6,723 nucleotides of DNA from Bacteroidota bacterium (lineage in GTDB: Bacteria; Bacteroidota; Bacteroidia; Chitinophagales; Chitinophagaceae): positions 1 through 6,723 of the forward strand of contig JAGWPI010000073.1 in NCBI GenBank assembly GCA_028877005.1, written 5' to 3'. Below are positions 6,539 through 6,723 of the stretch, in pieces. A model generated the notes under the pieces. It was not told where the DNA came from. It saw nothing but the letters and a program-made list of their open reading frames with translations, and did no database searches. Each line of letters begins with the position of its first letter. The stretch's first letter is position 1. The position numbers and the translations under genes are program-made.

Positions 6539-6723
6539 ATGAAGTTATTGAGTTATTTATTTTTATTTTTTGGCCTGAATACAGCCATTGCACAAACTGA
6601 TAAAACCTTAAATTATATTGGCCAATACAAGGATATTGCCATGCAAGAAATGATTAGAACAGGTGTTCCTGCTTCAATAACATTGGCGCAAGGTATTTTA
6701 GAATCGGCTAGTGGCGAGAGTGA
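6539..6723 (+). CDS. Secreted glucosaminidase-domain protein, N-terminal fragment
   Basis: Only the first 61 codons are inside the window; the gene runs off the right edge. The product begins with a Sec signal peptide (MKLLSYLFLFFGLNTAIA, likely cleaved after residue 18) with no lipobox cysteine. The mature start leads into GVPASITLAQGILESASGES (42-61). This is the opening helix of the mannosyl-glycoprotein endo-beta-N-acetylglucosaminidase-like (FlgJ/LytG-type) domain; the glutamate in ILES (E55) is the conserved acidic catalytic residue. Such enzymes cleave glycosidic bonds in peptidoglycan, so the protein is expected in the periplasm or outside the cell. It starts 2 bases after the methyltransferase stop codon, which indicates an operon. 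In relatives, C-terminal LysM repeats are common, but nothing can be said here because that part is not visible. Confidence 0.85.
   Translation, partial: MKLLSYLFLFFGLNTAIAQTDKTLNYIGQYKDIAMQEMIRTGVPASITLAQGILESASGES

Noticed and set aside
1..6723. Search for mobile elements, CRISPR arrays, tRNA/rRNA genes, toxin-antitoxin or defence modules
   Set aside because: No terminal inverted repeats, regularly spaced repeats, transposase or nuclease motifs, or RNA-gene signatures were seen. All sizeable open regions are explained by metabolic, transport and envelope genes.

Overview
The window looks like an ordinary chromosomal stretch from a member of the Bacteroidota. Best guess is a Chitinophagaceae-like lineage, inferred from protein style and gene neighbours, not from any marker gene. 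The supporting signs are: low G+C (roughly one third, estimated by eye), no Shine-Dalgarno-like sequence before the starts, A-rich translation starts, promoter-like TAnnTTTG boxes typical of this phylum, and an outer-membrane beta-barrel protein of Bacteroidota type.

Layout: (1) On the minus strand, from 1369 to beyond the left edge, lies most of an ATP-dependent phosphoenolpyruvate carboxykinase gene (pckA); about 85 C-terminal residues are outside the window. (2) A 317-base AT-rich divergent intergenic region separates it from (3) a plus-strand FAD-linked oxidase of the GlcD/D-lactate dehydrogenase type (1687-3084). (4) After 58 bases comes a secreted outer-membrane beta-barrel protein (3143-3808). 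Its 3' end overlaps by 32 bases the convergent (5) LOG-family phosphoribohydrolase-like gene on the minus strand (3777-4328). (6) A 107-base divergent spacer with an imperfect inverted repeat leads to a tight plus-strand cluster. The cluster holds a sodium:solute symporter (4436-5887), a class I SAM-dependent O-methyltransferase (5898-6536) and the start of a secreted glucosaminidase-domain protein (6539 to the right edge), with gaps of only 10 and 2 bases.

How the genes may work together: PEPCK (oxaloacetate to PEP) is the entry step of gluconeogenesis, and the divergent flavoprotein probably oxidises a 2-hydroxy acid such as D-lactate or glycolate. Both fit growth on organic acids, but a functional link is only inferred from adjacency. 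The symporter, methyltransferase and glucosaminidase cluster is probably one transcription unit. The glucosaminidase would act on peptidoglycan outside the inner membrane, whereas the substrates of the other two cannot be read from sequence. I see no mobile elements, CRISPR arrays, RNA genes or defence systems, and no strong sign of a new biological system. The findings are modest regulatory and architectural observations.
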